A stretch of DNA of 64,000 nucleotides from JAJEFO01 sp009843725 (GTDB lineage: Bacteria > Pseudomonadota > Alphaproteobacteria > Rhodobacterales > Rhodobacteraceae). Shown one piece after another: positions 10,424 to 18,176 of this stretch. Under the pieces are notes generated by a model. The model saw only the letters and a list, made by a program, of their open reading frames with translations, was not told the origin of the DNA and did no database searches. Numbering within the stretch: the first letter of the stretch is position 1; each line of letters begins with the position of its first letter. Where the stretch lies: the NCBI GenBank assembly GCA_965243215.1, contig CBDEUJ010000003.1, positions 744,001 through 808,000 of the forward strand, given 5' to 3'. The position numbers were made by a program, and so were the translations under genes.

Positions 10424-11254
10424 TTATTTCACCGCGCCGAAGGTCAGGCCGCGGACAAGTTGTTTCTGGCTGAACCAGCCCATGATCAGGATAGGTGCGA
10501 TGGCCATGGTCGAGGCCGCCGAGAGCTTGGCGTAGAACAGCCCCTCGGGGCTCGAGTAGCTGGCGATGAAGGCCGTGAGCGGGGCCGCTTTGGCCGCGGT
10601 AAGGTTAAGCGTCCAGAACGCCTCGTTCCAGGCGAGGATGACGTTCAGGAGCACCGTCGAGGCCATGCCCGGGATCGCCATCGGCGTGAGCACGTAGAGG
10701 ATCTCTTCGTGCAATGTGGCGCCATCCATCCGCGCCGCTTCCAGGATCTCGCCGGGGATTTCCTTGAAATAGGTGTAGAGCATCCAGACGATGATCGGCA
10801 GGTTGATCAGCATCAGTACGAACACAAGCCCGGCGCGGCTGTCGAGAAGTCCAAGCTGGATGAACAGAAGGTAAATCGGGTAAAGCACGCCGACGGCGGG
10901 CAGCATCTTCGTCGAGAGCATCCAGAGGAGAATGTCCTTGGTGCGCTTGGAGGGCACAAAGGCCATCGCCCAAGCCGCGGGCACGGCGATGAGAAGGCCC
11001 AGAAGGGTCGAACCGAAGGCGAGGATGACCGAGTTGACGAAGTGACGCGAATAATCCGAGCGCTCCTGCACGACCCCGTAGTTTTCCAGAGTCCATGGCG
11101 CGGTGAGCACTTCCAGCGGGGCCTTGATCGCATCGCCCTCGGTCTTGAAAGACATGACGATGATCCAGAGGATCGGGAAGAAGATCAGCAGGCCAACCGC
11201 CCATGCGGCAATGGAGTTGATCGTCTTTTGGCGGGCAGTGACAGCGCGGGCCAT
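10424..11254 (-). CDS. smoG: Polyol ABC transporter permease (MalG type)
   Basis: Inner-membrane permease of 276 residues with six predicted hydrophobic segments. The cytoplasmic coupling motif EAARMDGATLHEEI, the EAA loop that contacts the ATPase, lies at about residues 180-193. The N-terminal segment AAWAVGLLIFFPILWIIVMSF and the C-terminal segment rich in Met/Ile are typical of MalG-like sugar permeases. The gene sits 12 bp after the partner permease and 11 bp before smoK. The substrate is inferred from the adjacent mannitol dehydrogenase. Confidence 0.9.
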   Translation of the reverse strand: MARAVTARQKTINSIAAWAVGLLIFFPILWIIVMSFKTEGDAIKAPLEVLTAPWTLENYGVVQERSDYSRHFVNSVILAFGSTLLGLLIAVPAAWAMAFVPSKRTKDILLWMLSTKMLPAVGVLYPIYLLFIQLGLLDSRAGLVFVLMLINLPIIVWMLYTYFKEIPGEILEAARMDGATLHEEILYVLTPMAIPGMASTVLLNVILAWNEAFWTLNLTAAKAAPLTAFIASYSSPEGLFYAKLSAASTMAIAPILIMGWFSQKQLVRGLTFGAVK

Positions 11255-11266
11255 GGTTGTCCCTCC

Positions 11267-12145
11267 TCACGCGTCCAGATTCTTGCCGACGATGCGCATC
11301 AGGAAGATTGCAACGATATTGGCGAGGATGATGGCGTAGACACCACCGGCGGAGCCGAGGCCCACGTTCTGGCTCTCCAGCACGCGCTGGTAGATCAGGT
11401 AGGTCAGCGTCTTTGTGCCGAACGAGCCCTGGGTGGTGACGAAAATCTCCGCGAAGATCGACAACAGGAAGATCGTCTGGATCAGGAGCACGACGGTGAT
11501 CGCGCGACTCAGGTGCGGCAGAACGATGAAGACAAAGCGCTGTGGCCAGCGGGCGCCGTCCATCTCGGCGGCTTCGAGCTGCTCCTGGTCGAGCGACTGA
11601 AACGCCGTGAGCAGAATCAGCGTCGCGAATGGCAGCCATTGCCAGGACACGATGAGAATGAGGGAAGGCAGCGATGCCTGCGAGAGCCATTCGATCGGCT
11701 CGGCCCCGACACCTCGCCAGACATGGGCAAAGAAACCGTTCACCGGGTCCATGAACATGTTCTTCCACACCAGACCCGACACGGTCGGCATGACGAAAAA
11801 GGGAGCGATGACCAGGATGCGGACAACCCCCTGACCCCACATCGGCTGATCAAGCAGGAGAGCGAGGAAAATTCCGAGAATCACCGTGATCACCAGGACA
11901 CCCCCGACGATGACGAGGGTCGCGTAGACACTTGGCCAGAACGAACTCGACGTCACAAATCGTGCGTAGTTGGCGAACCCCACCCAATCGAGGCCGTTTG
12001 CCAGCGAGTCGCCGCGCATCGGCAGGTATTTCTTGAAGGAGAAGTAAAGCGTCATCGTCAGCGGCACGAGCATCCAGCCGAGAAGAAGGACCACTGCTGG
12101 GGCCATCATCAACCGGGCTGCGGATCGGGAGTGCTGGGTTGCCAT
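11267..12145 (-). CDS. smoF: Polyol ABC transporter permease (MalF type)
   Basis: 292-residue inner-membrane permease that pairs with the next permease. The start at 12145 is supported by AGGAGG nine bases upstream; a longer frame exists but lacks such a site. Six hydrophobic segments are visible, beginning with MMAPAVVLLLGWMLVPLTM. The EAA-type loop reads AAEMDGARWPQRF near residue 190. It follows a perfect 26-bp palindrome that separates it from the highly expressed binding-protein gene. Confidence 0.9.
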   Translation of the reverse strand: MATQHSRSAARLMMAPAVVLLLGWMLVPLTMTLYFSFKKYLPMRGDSLANGLDWVGFANYARFVTSSSFWPSVYATLVIVGGVLVITVILGIFLALLLDQPMWGQGVVRILVIAPFFVMPTVSGLVWKNMFMDPVNGFFAHVWRGVGAEPIEWLSQASLPSLILIVSWQWLPFATLILLTAFQSLDQEQLEAAEMDGARWPQRFVFIVLPHLSRAITVVLLIQTIFLLSIFAEIFVTTQGSFGTKTLTYLIYQRVLESQNVGLGSAGGVYAIILANIVAIFLMRIVGKNLDA

Positions 12146-12220
12146 GGACGTACCTCCTCTGATGACAGCCTGACGCGGCTGCCCAGAATGATAACGCAAC
12201 GGGATCGCTTTGGCAGGTCA

Positions 12221-12246
12221 CAGGGGGCGGCCATGGCCGCCCCCTG
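12221..12246 (-). terminator. Intercistronic hairpin after the binding-protein gene
   Basis: A perfect 26-bp inverted repeat of a CAGGGGGCGGCCA arm and its complement lies 15 bp after the smoE stop and 76 bp before smoF. It has no U-tract, so it more likely protects the 3' end of the binding-protein message or lowers downstream expression than stops all transcription. Confidence 0.65.
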
Positions 12247-12260
12247 AAAGGGAGGATGGC

Positions 12261-13562
12261 CTAGTAGCCGGCCGCTTCCATTGCGTCGGTGGTCAGCGCT
12301 TGCGCCTTGGCCAGCGCCTCTTCCACAGTTTGCTGGCCTGCATAGACAGCCGAGAACTCTTGGCTGACTTCCGTTGCAATGCCGGCAAACTCGGGGATCG
12401 CGACAAACTGGATCCCGACGTAGGGCACCGGCTTGACGGTCGGGTTGTTGGGATCCGCCGCGTTGATGGAATCGAGGGTCATCTGCGCAAACGGCACTGC
12501 CTGGTATTCCGGATTCTCGTAAAGCGAGGTACGGGCGCCCGGTGGCACGTTGGCCCAGCCTTCGTTCGCCGCGACGAGCTCGATATACCCTTTCGAGGTC
12601 GCCCACTCGATGAACTGCTTCGCAGCCGCTTCTTTCTGGGTGCCGGCGGGGATCGCCAGGGCCCAGGCCCAAAGCCAGTTCGAGCGCTTGCCGAGACCGT
12701 TGTCAGGCGCCAGCGCAAAGCCGACCTTGTCCGCGACGGTCGAGTCGTCGGGGTTGGTTACGAAGGACGCCGCAACGGTGGCGTCGATCCACATGCCGCA
12801 CTTGCCCTGCTGGAACAGCGACAGGTTCTCGTTGAAGCCGTTGGTGGCGTAGCCCTGCGGGCCGTAGTCGTTCATCAGGTTGACGAAGAAGGTCAGCGCC
12901 GCTTTCCACTCCGGCTGATCGAACTGGGCCCGCCAGTCTTCGTCGAACCAACGCGCGCCGAACGAGTTGGCCGTAACGGTAATGAAGGCGCCGCCTTCGC
13001 CCCAGCCGGCCTTGCCGCGCAAGCAGACACCGTTGATGTCGCTTTCGGGGTCATCCATCGCCGCGGCGGCTTCCCGGATGAATTCCCAGGTCGGTGCAGC
13101 GGGCATCTCCAGCCCGGCCTTTTCCATCAGGTCGGTGCGGTACATGATCATGGAGCTCTCGCCGTAGAACGGCGCAGCGTAGAGCGTGCCGTCATGCGAA
13201 AGACCGCCGCGCATGGCGGGCAGGATGTCGTCGACATCGTATTCGGCCGAAAGATCGTTCAGCGGCACCAGCCAGCCATTGGCACCCCAGATCGGGGTTT
13301 CGTACATGCCGATGGTCATGATGTCGAACTGACCACCCTTGGTCGAAATGTCGGTGGTCACGCGCTGACGCAGCACGTTCTCTTCGAGGGTCACCCATTC
13401 GACTTCATGGCCGGTCTTGGCGGTGAAGTCGTTGGTATAACCTTGCATGCGGATCATGTCGCCGTTGTTCACAGTGGCGATGGTTATGGTTTCCGCATGG
13501 GCGCTGCCGGCCGCGGTAAGCGACAGTGCAACGGCCGCGCGGAGTGCGTTTTTGAGAAACAT
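12261..13562 (-). CDS. smoE: Sorbitol/mannitol-binding periplasmic protein
   Basis: 433-residue extracellular solute-binding protein of the family 1 (MalE-like) class that delivers polyol to SmoFGK. The start at 13562 is chosen because GGGAGGA lies seven bases upstream and a signal peptide follows at once (LRAAVALSLTAAGSAHA, cleavage after about residue 24). Mature sequence begins ETITIATVNNGDMIRM, a typical beginning for this subfamily. The frame can be extended by 27 codons, but that would bury the signal peptide. It is the first gene of the operon, with a promoter and operators just upstream. Confidence 0.9.
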   Translation of the reverse strand: MFLKNALRAAVALSLTAAGSAHAETITIATVNNGDMIRMQGYTNDFTAKTGHEVEWVTLEENVLRQRVTTDISTKGGQFDIMTIGMYETPIWGANGWLVPLNDLSAEYDVDDILPAMRGGLSHDGTLYAAPFYGESSMIMYRTDLMEKAGLEMPAAPTWEFIREAAAAMDDPESDINGVCLRGKAGWGEGGAFITVTANSFGARWFDEDWRAQFDQPEWKAALTFFVNLMNDYGPQGYATNGFNENLSLFQQGKCGMWIDATVAASFVTNPDDSTVADKVGFALAPDNGLGKRSNWLWAWALAIPAGTQKEAAAKQFIEWATSKGYIELVAANEGWANVPPGARTSLYENPEYQAVPFAQMTLDSINAADPNNPTVKPVPYVGIQFVAIPEFAGIATEVSQEFSAVYAGQQTVEEALAKAQALTTDAMEAAGY

Positions 13563-13594
13563 TCGAATCCTCCCTAGGGTTAAATCGCAACGCA

Positions 13595-13622
13595 ACACTA
13601 GCAAGAATCCAGCGCGTGTCAA
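13595..13622 (-). promoter_or_regulatory. Candidate sigma-70 promoter of the polyol operon
   Basis: On the minus strand TTGACA (13622-13617) is followed after 16 bases by TAGTGT (13600-13595), which would start transcription about 25 bases before the smoE start. The -35 is perfect; the -10 matches only in part. The location between regulator and smoE fits an operon promoter. Confidence 0.55.
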
Positions 13623-13656
13623 TAACAATTTTACGCGTGACAAAAATTTATCACGC
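13613..13656. promoter_or_regulatory. Overlapping LacI-type operator palindromes
   Basis: GCGTGA (13635-13640) and TCACGC (13651-13656) form a strong inverted repeat; 9 of 11 pairs match when the AT-rich centre is included. A second, weaker palindrome, CGCGT (13613-13617) with ACGCG (13633-13637), overlaps it and the -35 box. The strong site spans the stop codon of the LacI-family gene. Such placement fits repression of smoE by that regulator. Confidence 0.55.
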
Positions 13657-14775
13657 AGATGCGCGAAGCACGAGACGCGCGGAAAACAGGGTTTCCGTCC
13701 GATCGTCGAATCGGCCGCCCGCCTCGATCAATCTGAGCAGGGTTTCGGCACCACAGTCCGACACAAGGTCGTATTCGTGAGCCACGGTGGTCAGGGGCGG
13801 GCAGGTGAAGCGCGAATAAGGATGGTCATCGTGGCCGGCCACACGCAGCGCGCAGCCGCTTCCGCGTCCGATGCGCAGCCCCTTTTCGTAACAGGCAGCC
13901 AATAGCCCGATGGCAAGGCGGTCGTTGCTGCAAAGGACCGTGTCGGTGGGAAATGAATGCTCTTGCAGCGCGCGCATGCCTCCTTGGTAGCCAATTTCTT
14001 CAAGATTCCAGCCTTCGCCTTCCACCTGGACAAGCATCGGCTCCAACCCGTGACCTTCCATTGCTTCGATATAGCATCGGTGGCGCGCGAGCGAGTTCGG
14101 GTTGCCCGGGTTCCTCATCTCGAAGAAACACGGCGGCTCCCCGGTCCGGGTAAGGTAGTCAACGCTTTGCGACACGAAGCTTTGATTGTCCGAACCGACA
14201 AAGGCTTCTCCGATTCCTGCAATGTTTCTGTCCAAAAGGACCGTCGGGACCTCTTCGCAAAACCGGGCAATTTGATCCCGGTCGGAACTCCGGCCGAGCG
14301 GAGCCAGAAGCACACCCGACGGGCGCAGTGACCTAAGGTCGTTGAGAGCCTCGCTTTCGAGTTTCCGCTCACCGTGCGAACTGAACAGCGTCGCGTGGAA
14401 ACCGGCTTCGATGCAGCGGCGTTCCAGGGTTCTTGCGATCTCGGCAAACACGGGGTCTGCAAGGTAGGGAACAATGATGCCTACGCTCTTTGTAAGCTGG
14501 CGGTTCTGGTTGATCGCGTAGATGTTCGGGCGATAGTCGTACTGTTCCAGAGCGGCCTCAATCCGTTCACGGGTCGACTTGCGGACACTTCCCGGGTCGT
14601 GGAAGTATTTCGAAACAGTCGGACGCGAAACGCCACTCGCCGCTGCGAAATCTTCCATGGTTCTGATAATCGGCTCTCCCAACCTCGAATCTCCTATGTG
14701 CGCCGACTCCGGCGAGTTTGCGGCAGATGCGTGCGAACCTTGGACACCGGTGGCGTTAGCCCTCACAAAAAACAT
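13651..14775 (-). CDS. LacI-family transcriptional regulator
   Basis: DNA-binding repressor expected to control the polyol operon. The helix-turn-helix reads MEDFAAASGVSRPTVSKYF, then YRPN and a hinge, then a periplasmic-binding-type sensor domain starting SVGIIVPYLADPVFAEI. The frame opens at 14820; I chose the ATG at 14775, which still gives about 39 residues before the helix-turn-helix. That is unusually long for LacI proteins, so the true start may be further in. An insertion-sequence relic begins about 30 bp upstream, and it may have displaced the original promoter. Confidence 0.82.
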   Translation of the reverse strand: MFFVRANATGVQGSHASAANSPESAHIGDSRLGEPIIRTMEDFAAASGVSRPTVSKYFHDPGSVRKSTRERIEAALEQYDYRPNIYAINQNRQLTKSVGIIVPYLADPVFAEIARTLERRCIEAGFHATLFSSHGERKLESEALNDLRSLRPSGVLLAPLGRSSDRDQIARFCEEVPTVLLDRNIAGIGEAFVGSDNQSFVSQSVDYLTRTGEPPCFFEMRNPGNPNSLARHRCYIEAMEGHGLEPMLVQVEGEGWNLEEIGYQGGMRALQEHSFPTDTVLCSNDRLAIGLLAACYEKGLRIGRGSGCALRVAGHDDHPYSRFTCPPLTTVAHEYDLVSDCGAETLLRLIEAGGRFDDRTETLFSARLVLRASA

Positions 14776-14806
14776 GACGCGCGCAAAGCTGTATTTTACA
14801 GTACTA

Positions 14807-14819
14807 GGGTCCGTTGACA
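14807..14819 (+). repeat. Candidate insertion-sequence terminal repeat
   Basis: GGGTCCGTTGACA resembles the terminal inverted repeats of IS427-group IS5 elements (typically GGGTCTGTTGACA), and it is preceded by CTAG, a usual target for that group. It lies about 90 bp before the transposase relic. I could not find the matching right end downstream. Confidence 0.45.
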
Positions 14820-14907
14820 ATCGGGTTGCGATTCTGGCGGATCGATGCCAGTTTCGGCCCCAATCACCGCCGGAACAGCGGCACAGGCAAGACCTGCAGG
14901 TGCCAAG

Positions 14908-15180
14908 GTGAATGCTGGCAGGGTGGTGCTGACCGATGCGGTGTGGGCGCGGGTCAATCCCATGCTGCCCGGCAAGGCGACCGATCCCGGCGTCACCGCG
15001 GCGGTCAGCCGGCAGTTCCTTGGGGCGGCGGCTGGCGCATTCGCTCGGTATCGCCGTGGCGCGACCTGCCGAAGCGCGTCAGCATCTGGAACAACGTGCT
15101 CGAGCGGTTCCGCCGCCGGGCGGATTCAGGCGCCTTCGAACGTGTTTTCAGCGCCCTGTGCCGGATCCAGACCTTGCGAT
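14908..15180 (+). pseudogene. IS5/IS427-type transposase relic, frameshifted
   Basis: Two consecutive frames together spell the N-terminus of an IS5-family (IS427-group) transposase. The first, from GTG 14908, reads VVLTDAVWARVNPMLPGKA followed by TDPGVTAA. After a frameshift near 15030 the second frame reads VSPWRDLPKRVSIWNNVLER and then FERVFSAL. These match the usual LTDAxWxxxxPxLPGKxxDPG and GSPWRDLP...FERxFxAL blocks. The DDE catalytic domain is absent, so this is a dead fragment. It separates the polyol regulator from the monooxygenase cluster and may mark a recombination boundary. Confidence 0.8.
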
Positions 15181-15336
15181 TTTGCTGCTTCTTCAGCCAG
15201 AACGCGGAGCCGAAGCCATGTCGGTCGTTCATTTGCACGAGTGAAACGACCATCACGGCAGTCGAGGTCCCGTTGATGAACGGGAGCGTCGCCGGGCGGC
15301 GGTCGCAAGATCTTGCCGTGCAGTTCTTGACTCACG

Positions 15337-16221
15337 ATGCACCTCGCGCCGATGAATTGGTCGCCGCGCTGCAAGCCGCGATGCCGGACCGGCCGAATCA
15401 TCGCGTTGGAAACAGAAATCAGGACCTGGAGGATCTGGGCCATCACGTGGACAACCCAACCGCGGTCTGAGGCCGGAGGCATCAGCTTCATTCGTGCTGG
15501 CACGGGATCCAGGCTGTACCTGGTTCACGGCGTGGGCCTGCGAGCGGAGGCGTGGATGGCGCAAGTCAACAAACTGTCAGCGACGCAGCACTGCCGCGCC
15601 TTTGACCTTCCGGGCCACGGTGCCAGTCGCGCCCTGCCGCGCCCCGCGACGCTAGCGCAGTATACGGACTGCATCGCGGCGGCAATCGATGCGCCGGGAG
15701 TCGTTGCCGGTCATTCGATGGGTGCGATGATCACGCTAGACCTGGCAATCCGTCATCCGCATCTGGTCAAGGGCGTCGCCGCGCTGAACGCCATCTATCG
15801 CCGCAGTCCAAAGGCTGCGGAGGCAGTGCGGCGTCGCGCGGCGGATCTGTCCGCCACGGAACCGGCCGATCCGGAAACCACGCTGGCGCGCTGGTTTGCC
15901 GGTCAGGACACGGCCGAGCGGCGTGCATGCCGGGCATGGCTGGCCGAGGTGTCCGCTGAGCATTACAAGACGGCCTACGAGGTGTTTGCGGCGGAGAATG
16001 GGCCTGCAGACGCGGATCTGGCGCGCCTGTCCTGTCCGGCGCTGTTCATGACCGGTGGAGCCGAGCCCAATTCAACGCCGGGAATGAGCGAGGCGATGGC
16101 ACGGATCGCGCCGAATGGCCGTGCCGTCATCGTTGAGAGGGCCGCACACATGATGCCCATGACACATGCCGGTGACGTGAATGCCGAACTTGCGGACCTT
16201 GTCCGGGAGGCGTTCCGATGA
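15337..16221 (+). CDS. Alpha/beta hydrolase (start uncertain)
   Basis: The recognisable fold runs from about 15478 (FIRAGTGSRLYLVHGVG) to the stop. HGVG supplies the oxyanion hole, GHSMG the nucleophilic Ser, and AAHMMPM the catalytic His near the end; the acid is probably in the FMTGGAEP segment. The open frame begins at 15337, but its first 47 codons do not resemble a protein and no good start codon or ribosome-binding site lies before the fold. The transposase relic ends just upstream, so the native start and promoter may have been lost. It overlaps the flavin reductase gene by ATGA and probably acts on an ester or lactone intermediate of the same pathway. Confidence 0.72.
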   Translation: MHLAPMNWSPRCKPRCRTGRIIALETEIRTWRIWAITWTTQPRSEAGGISFIRAGTGSRLYLVHGVGLRAEAWMAQVNKLSATQHCRAFDLPGHGASRALPRPATLAQYTDCIAAAIDAPGVVAGHSMGAMITLDLAIRHPHLVKGVAALNAIYRRSPKAAEAVRRRAADLSATEPADPETTLARWFAGQDTAERRACRAWLAEVSAEHYKTAYEVFAAENGPADADLARLSCPALFMTGGAEPNSTPGMSEAMARIAPNGRAVIVERAAHMMPMTHAGDVNAELADLVREAFR

Positions 16222-17123
16222 CGTCTGCCGGCCCTGGCGCCCTGCGCGATGCCTTTGGCGGATTCATGACCGGCGTGACCGTCGTGACGACGCGGAACCC
16301 CGGCGGAGCGCCTCTTGGGTTCACGGCCAATTCCTTTTCTTCGGTTTCTCTCGATCCTCCAATGCTCCTGGTCTGCCTTGGTCGTTCGCTGTCTAGCCAC
16401 GACGCTTTCGCGGCCTGCACTCATTTCGCCGTGTCGGTGCTGGCCGAGGGGCAGGAAACCGTGTCGAATGTCTTTGCCAGCTTCAAGGGGGACCGATTCG
16501 CCCGGATAGCCCATGGCTCCGACGCCAACGGAATTCCCGTGATCGACGACGCCGTGTCGCAGTTTTCCTGCCGAAGGACGCAATCCATCCCCGCAGGTGA
16601 TCACACAATACTTCTGGGACAGATCACCGGGTTCACGCACAGGGACGGGTTGGGGCTGGGTTATGCGAGGGGGCAGTATTTCAGCCTGGGCCTGGAACGC
16701 GCCGCGATGGTTGTCGACAGCACCCGCCGGATCGTCGCGGCGGCGCTGGTCGAACGGGACGGCCATATCCTGCTGGAAATGACGCCGGGCGGGATGCGAC
16801 CTCCACAGTTCGAGTTCGAGGCTCCAGGCAATCTTCGCGCTGCCATGGAGGCACGATTGCCTGGCTCCGTTCGCCTGGGGAGCGCCTATTCCATCTTTGA
16901 CGACCGACCGACCAACACCCACTACACGTGCTTTCTGGCGCAAGCCACGCAAGACTGCGCGCTGGAGGGGCGGCTTGTCCCGATCGACGACATCACCGGG
17001 TTGACCTTCGAGACGCCGGCAATTGCTGCCCTGTGCAAGCGTTTTGCCCTCGAACACAGCACCCGGGACTTCACCCTTTATGTCGGCGACGAGGCGTCCG
17101 GCGAGCGGCACGAATTCAAATAG
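16218..17123 (+). CDS. Flavin reductase (RutF/HpaC-like) with C-terminal extension
   Basis: Supplies reduced flavin to the monooxygenase encoded 11 bp downstream. Residues 1-165 form the split-barrel flavin reductase domain, with GFMTGVTVVTTR, GFTANSFSSVSLDPPMLLVC and the HDGLGL-like block HRDGLGLGYARGQYF. Residues about 170-300 form a second domain starting RRIVAAALVERDGHILLEM, which looks Nudix-like at its start although I see no complete Nudix box. At 301 residues it is almost twice the usual 160-180. The two-domain form is the notable feature; the extension's role is unknown. Confidence 0.82.
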   Translation: MTSAGPGALRDAFGGFMTGVTVVTTRNPGGAPLGFTANSFSSVSLDPPMLLVCLGRSLSSHDAFAACTHFAVSVLAEGQETVSNVFASFKGDRFARIAHGSDANGIPVIDDAVSQFSCRRTQSIPAGDHTILLGQITGFTHRDGLGLGYARGQYFSLGLERAAMVVDSTRRIVAAALVERDGHILLEMTPGGMRPPQFEFEAPGNLRAAMEARLPGSVRLGSAYSIFDDRPTNTHYTCFLAQATQDCALEGRLVPIDDITGLTFETPAIAALCKRFALEHSTRDFTLYVGDEASGERHEFK

Positions 17124-17134
17124 GAGCCTTGACA

Positions 17135-18169
17135 ATGGAGTTCTCGCTGTTTGCCCATATGGAGCGCCTGACTCCTGACCAGTCACATGCCGAGCTATAC
17201 GAGGATTTCATTTCGCTGTGCCAAATGGCTGACGAGGGCGGGATGCGGGCGATCTGGACAGGTGAACATCACGGAATGGAGTTCACCATTGCACCCAACC
17301 CCTTCCTTTCGATCATGGACCTTGCGCATCGCACCAGGAATGTCCGGTTGGGCACCGGCACCGTCATCGCGCCGTTCTGGCATCCAATCAAGCTGGCCGG
17401 CGAGGCTGCCGCGACCGACCTGATGACGGGCGGCAGGCTGGAACTCGGAATCGCCCGCGGCGCCTACTCCTATGAGTACGAGCGCCTCATGCCTGGGCTG
17501 GACGCCTGGGATGCCGGACAGCGGATGCGGGAAACCGTGCCATTGCTGCGCCAGTTGTGGAAAGGCGATTGCGCCCATGACGGAAAGTACTACAGCTTCC
17601 CTGCGTCCACATCCTCACCCAAGCCGGTGCAACCCGGCGGCCCGCCCGTCTGGATTGCCGCCCGCGACCCCAACAGTCACGAGTTTGCAGTGCAAAACGG
17701 CTTCAACGTGCAGGTTACGCCGCTTTGGCAGGGCGACGAAGAGATCGAAACGCTGATGGGTCGCTTCAATGCCGCCTGCGCGGGACATGACGGGCCGCGC
17801 CCAAAGGTGCTGCTGCTGCATCACACCTATGTCGGGACCGATGAAAGGGACATCGAGCAGGCTGTGCAGGACCTGACGCGGTACTTCGCCTATTTCGGGG
17901 CGTGGTTCCAGAACAATCGTCCCGTGTCGCAGGGGCTGATCCAGGCACTTGGCACGGAAGAGATCGCCGCCAACAAGATGATCTCTCCCGAAGCGATCAG
18001 GAACGACCTGACCATTGGCACCGCGCAGCAGGTGATCGACCGGCTGAAACGCTACGAGGACCTGGGCTACGACGAGTTTTCGCTTTGGATCGACAGCGGC
18101 ATGGCGACAGACCGCAAGCGTGCCTCGCTGGCACGGTTCATCGACGACGTGATGCCCGCTTTTGCATGA
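17135..18169 (+). CDS. Luciferase-like (LLM-class) flavin-dependent monooxygenase
   Basis: 344-residue bacterial-luciferase-fold monooxygenase using reduced flavin and oxygen. The start at 17135 has AGGAG nine bases upstream. Signatures include the N-terminal FSLFAHMER, GGMRAIWTGEHHG (the conserved EHH), VRLGTGTVIAPFWHPIKLAGEAA, and GRLELGIARGAYSYEYERL. It forms a two-component system with the preceding flavin reductase. With an aldehyde dehydrogenase next, a plausible reaction is oxidative cleavage of an amine, sulfonate or other small molecule to an aldehyde. The substrate cannot be read from the sequence. Confidence 0.85.
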   Translation: MEFSLFAHMERLTPDQSHAELYEDFISLCQMADEGGMRAIWTGEHHGMEFTIAPNPFLSIMDLAHRTRNVRLGTGTVIAPFWHPIKLAGEAAATDLMTGGRLELGIARGAYSYEYERLMPGLDAWDAGQRMRETVPLLRQLWKGDCAHDGKYYSFPASTSSPKPVQPGGPPVWIAARDPNSHEFAVQNGFNVQVTPLWQGDEEIETLMGRFNAACAGHDGPRPKVLLLHHTYVGTDERDIEQAVQDLTRYFAYFGAWFQNNRPVSQGLIQALGTEEIAANKMISPEAIRNDLTIGTAQQVIDRLKRYEDLGYDEFSLWIDSGMATDRKRASLARFIDDVMPAFA

Positions 18170-18176
18170 GGCTGCC

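Noticed and set aside
10460..12247. A 595-codon open frame on the plus strand
   Set aside because: It lies opposite the two polyol permease genes, is extremely rich in charged residues and crosses the intergenic hairpin. It is an antisense shadow of high-GC coding DNA.
15240..15500. A gene fragment between the transposase relic and the hydrolase
   Set aside because: Open frames exist on both strands, but none shows a family motif or a start signal; I could not tell coding from shadow.
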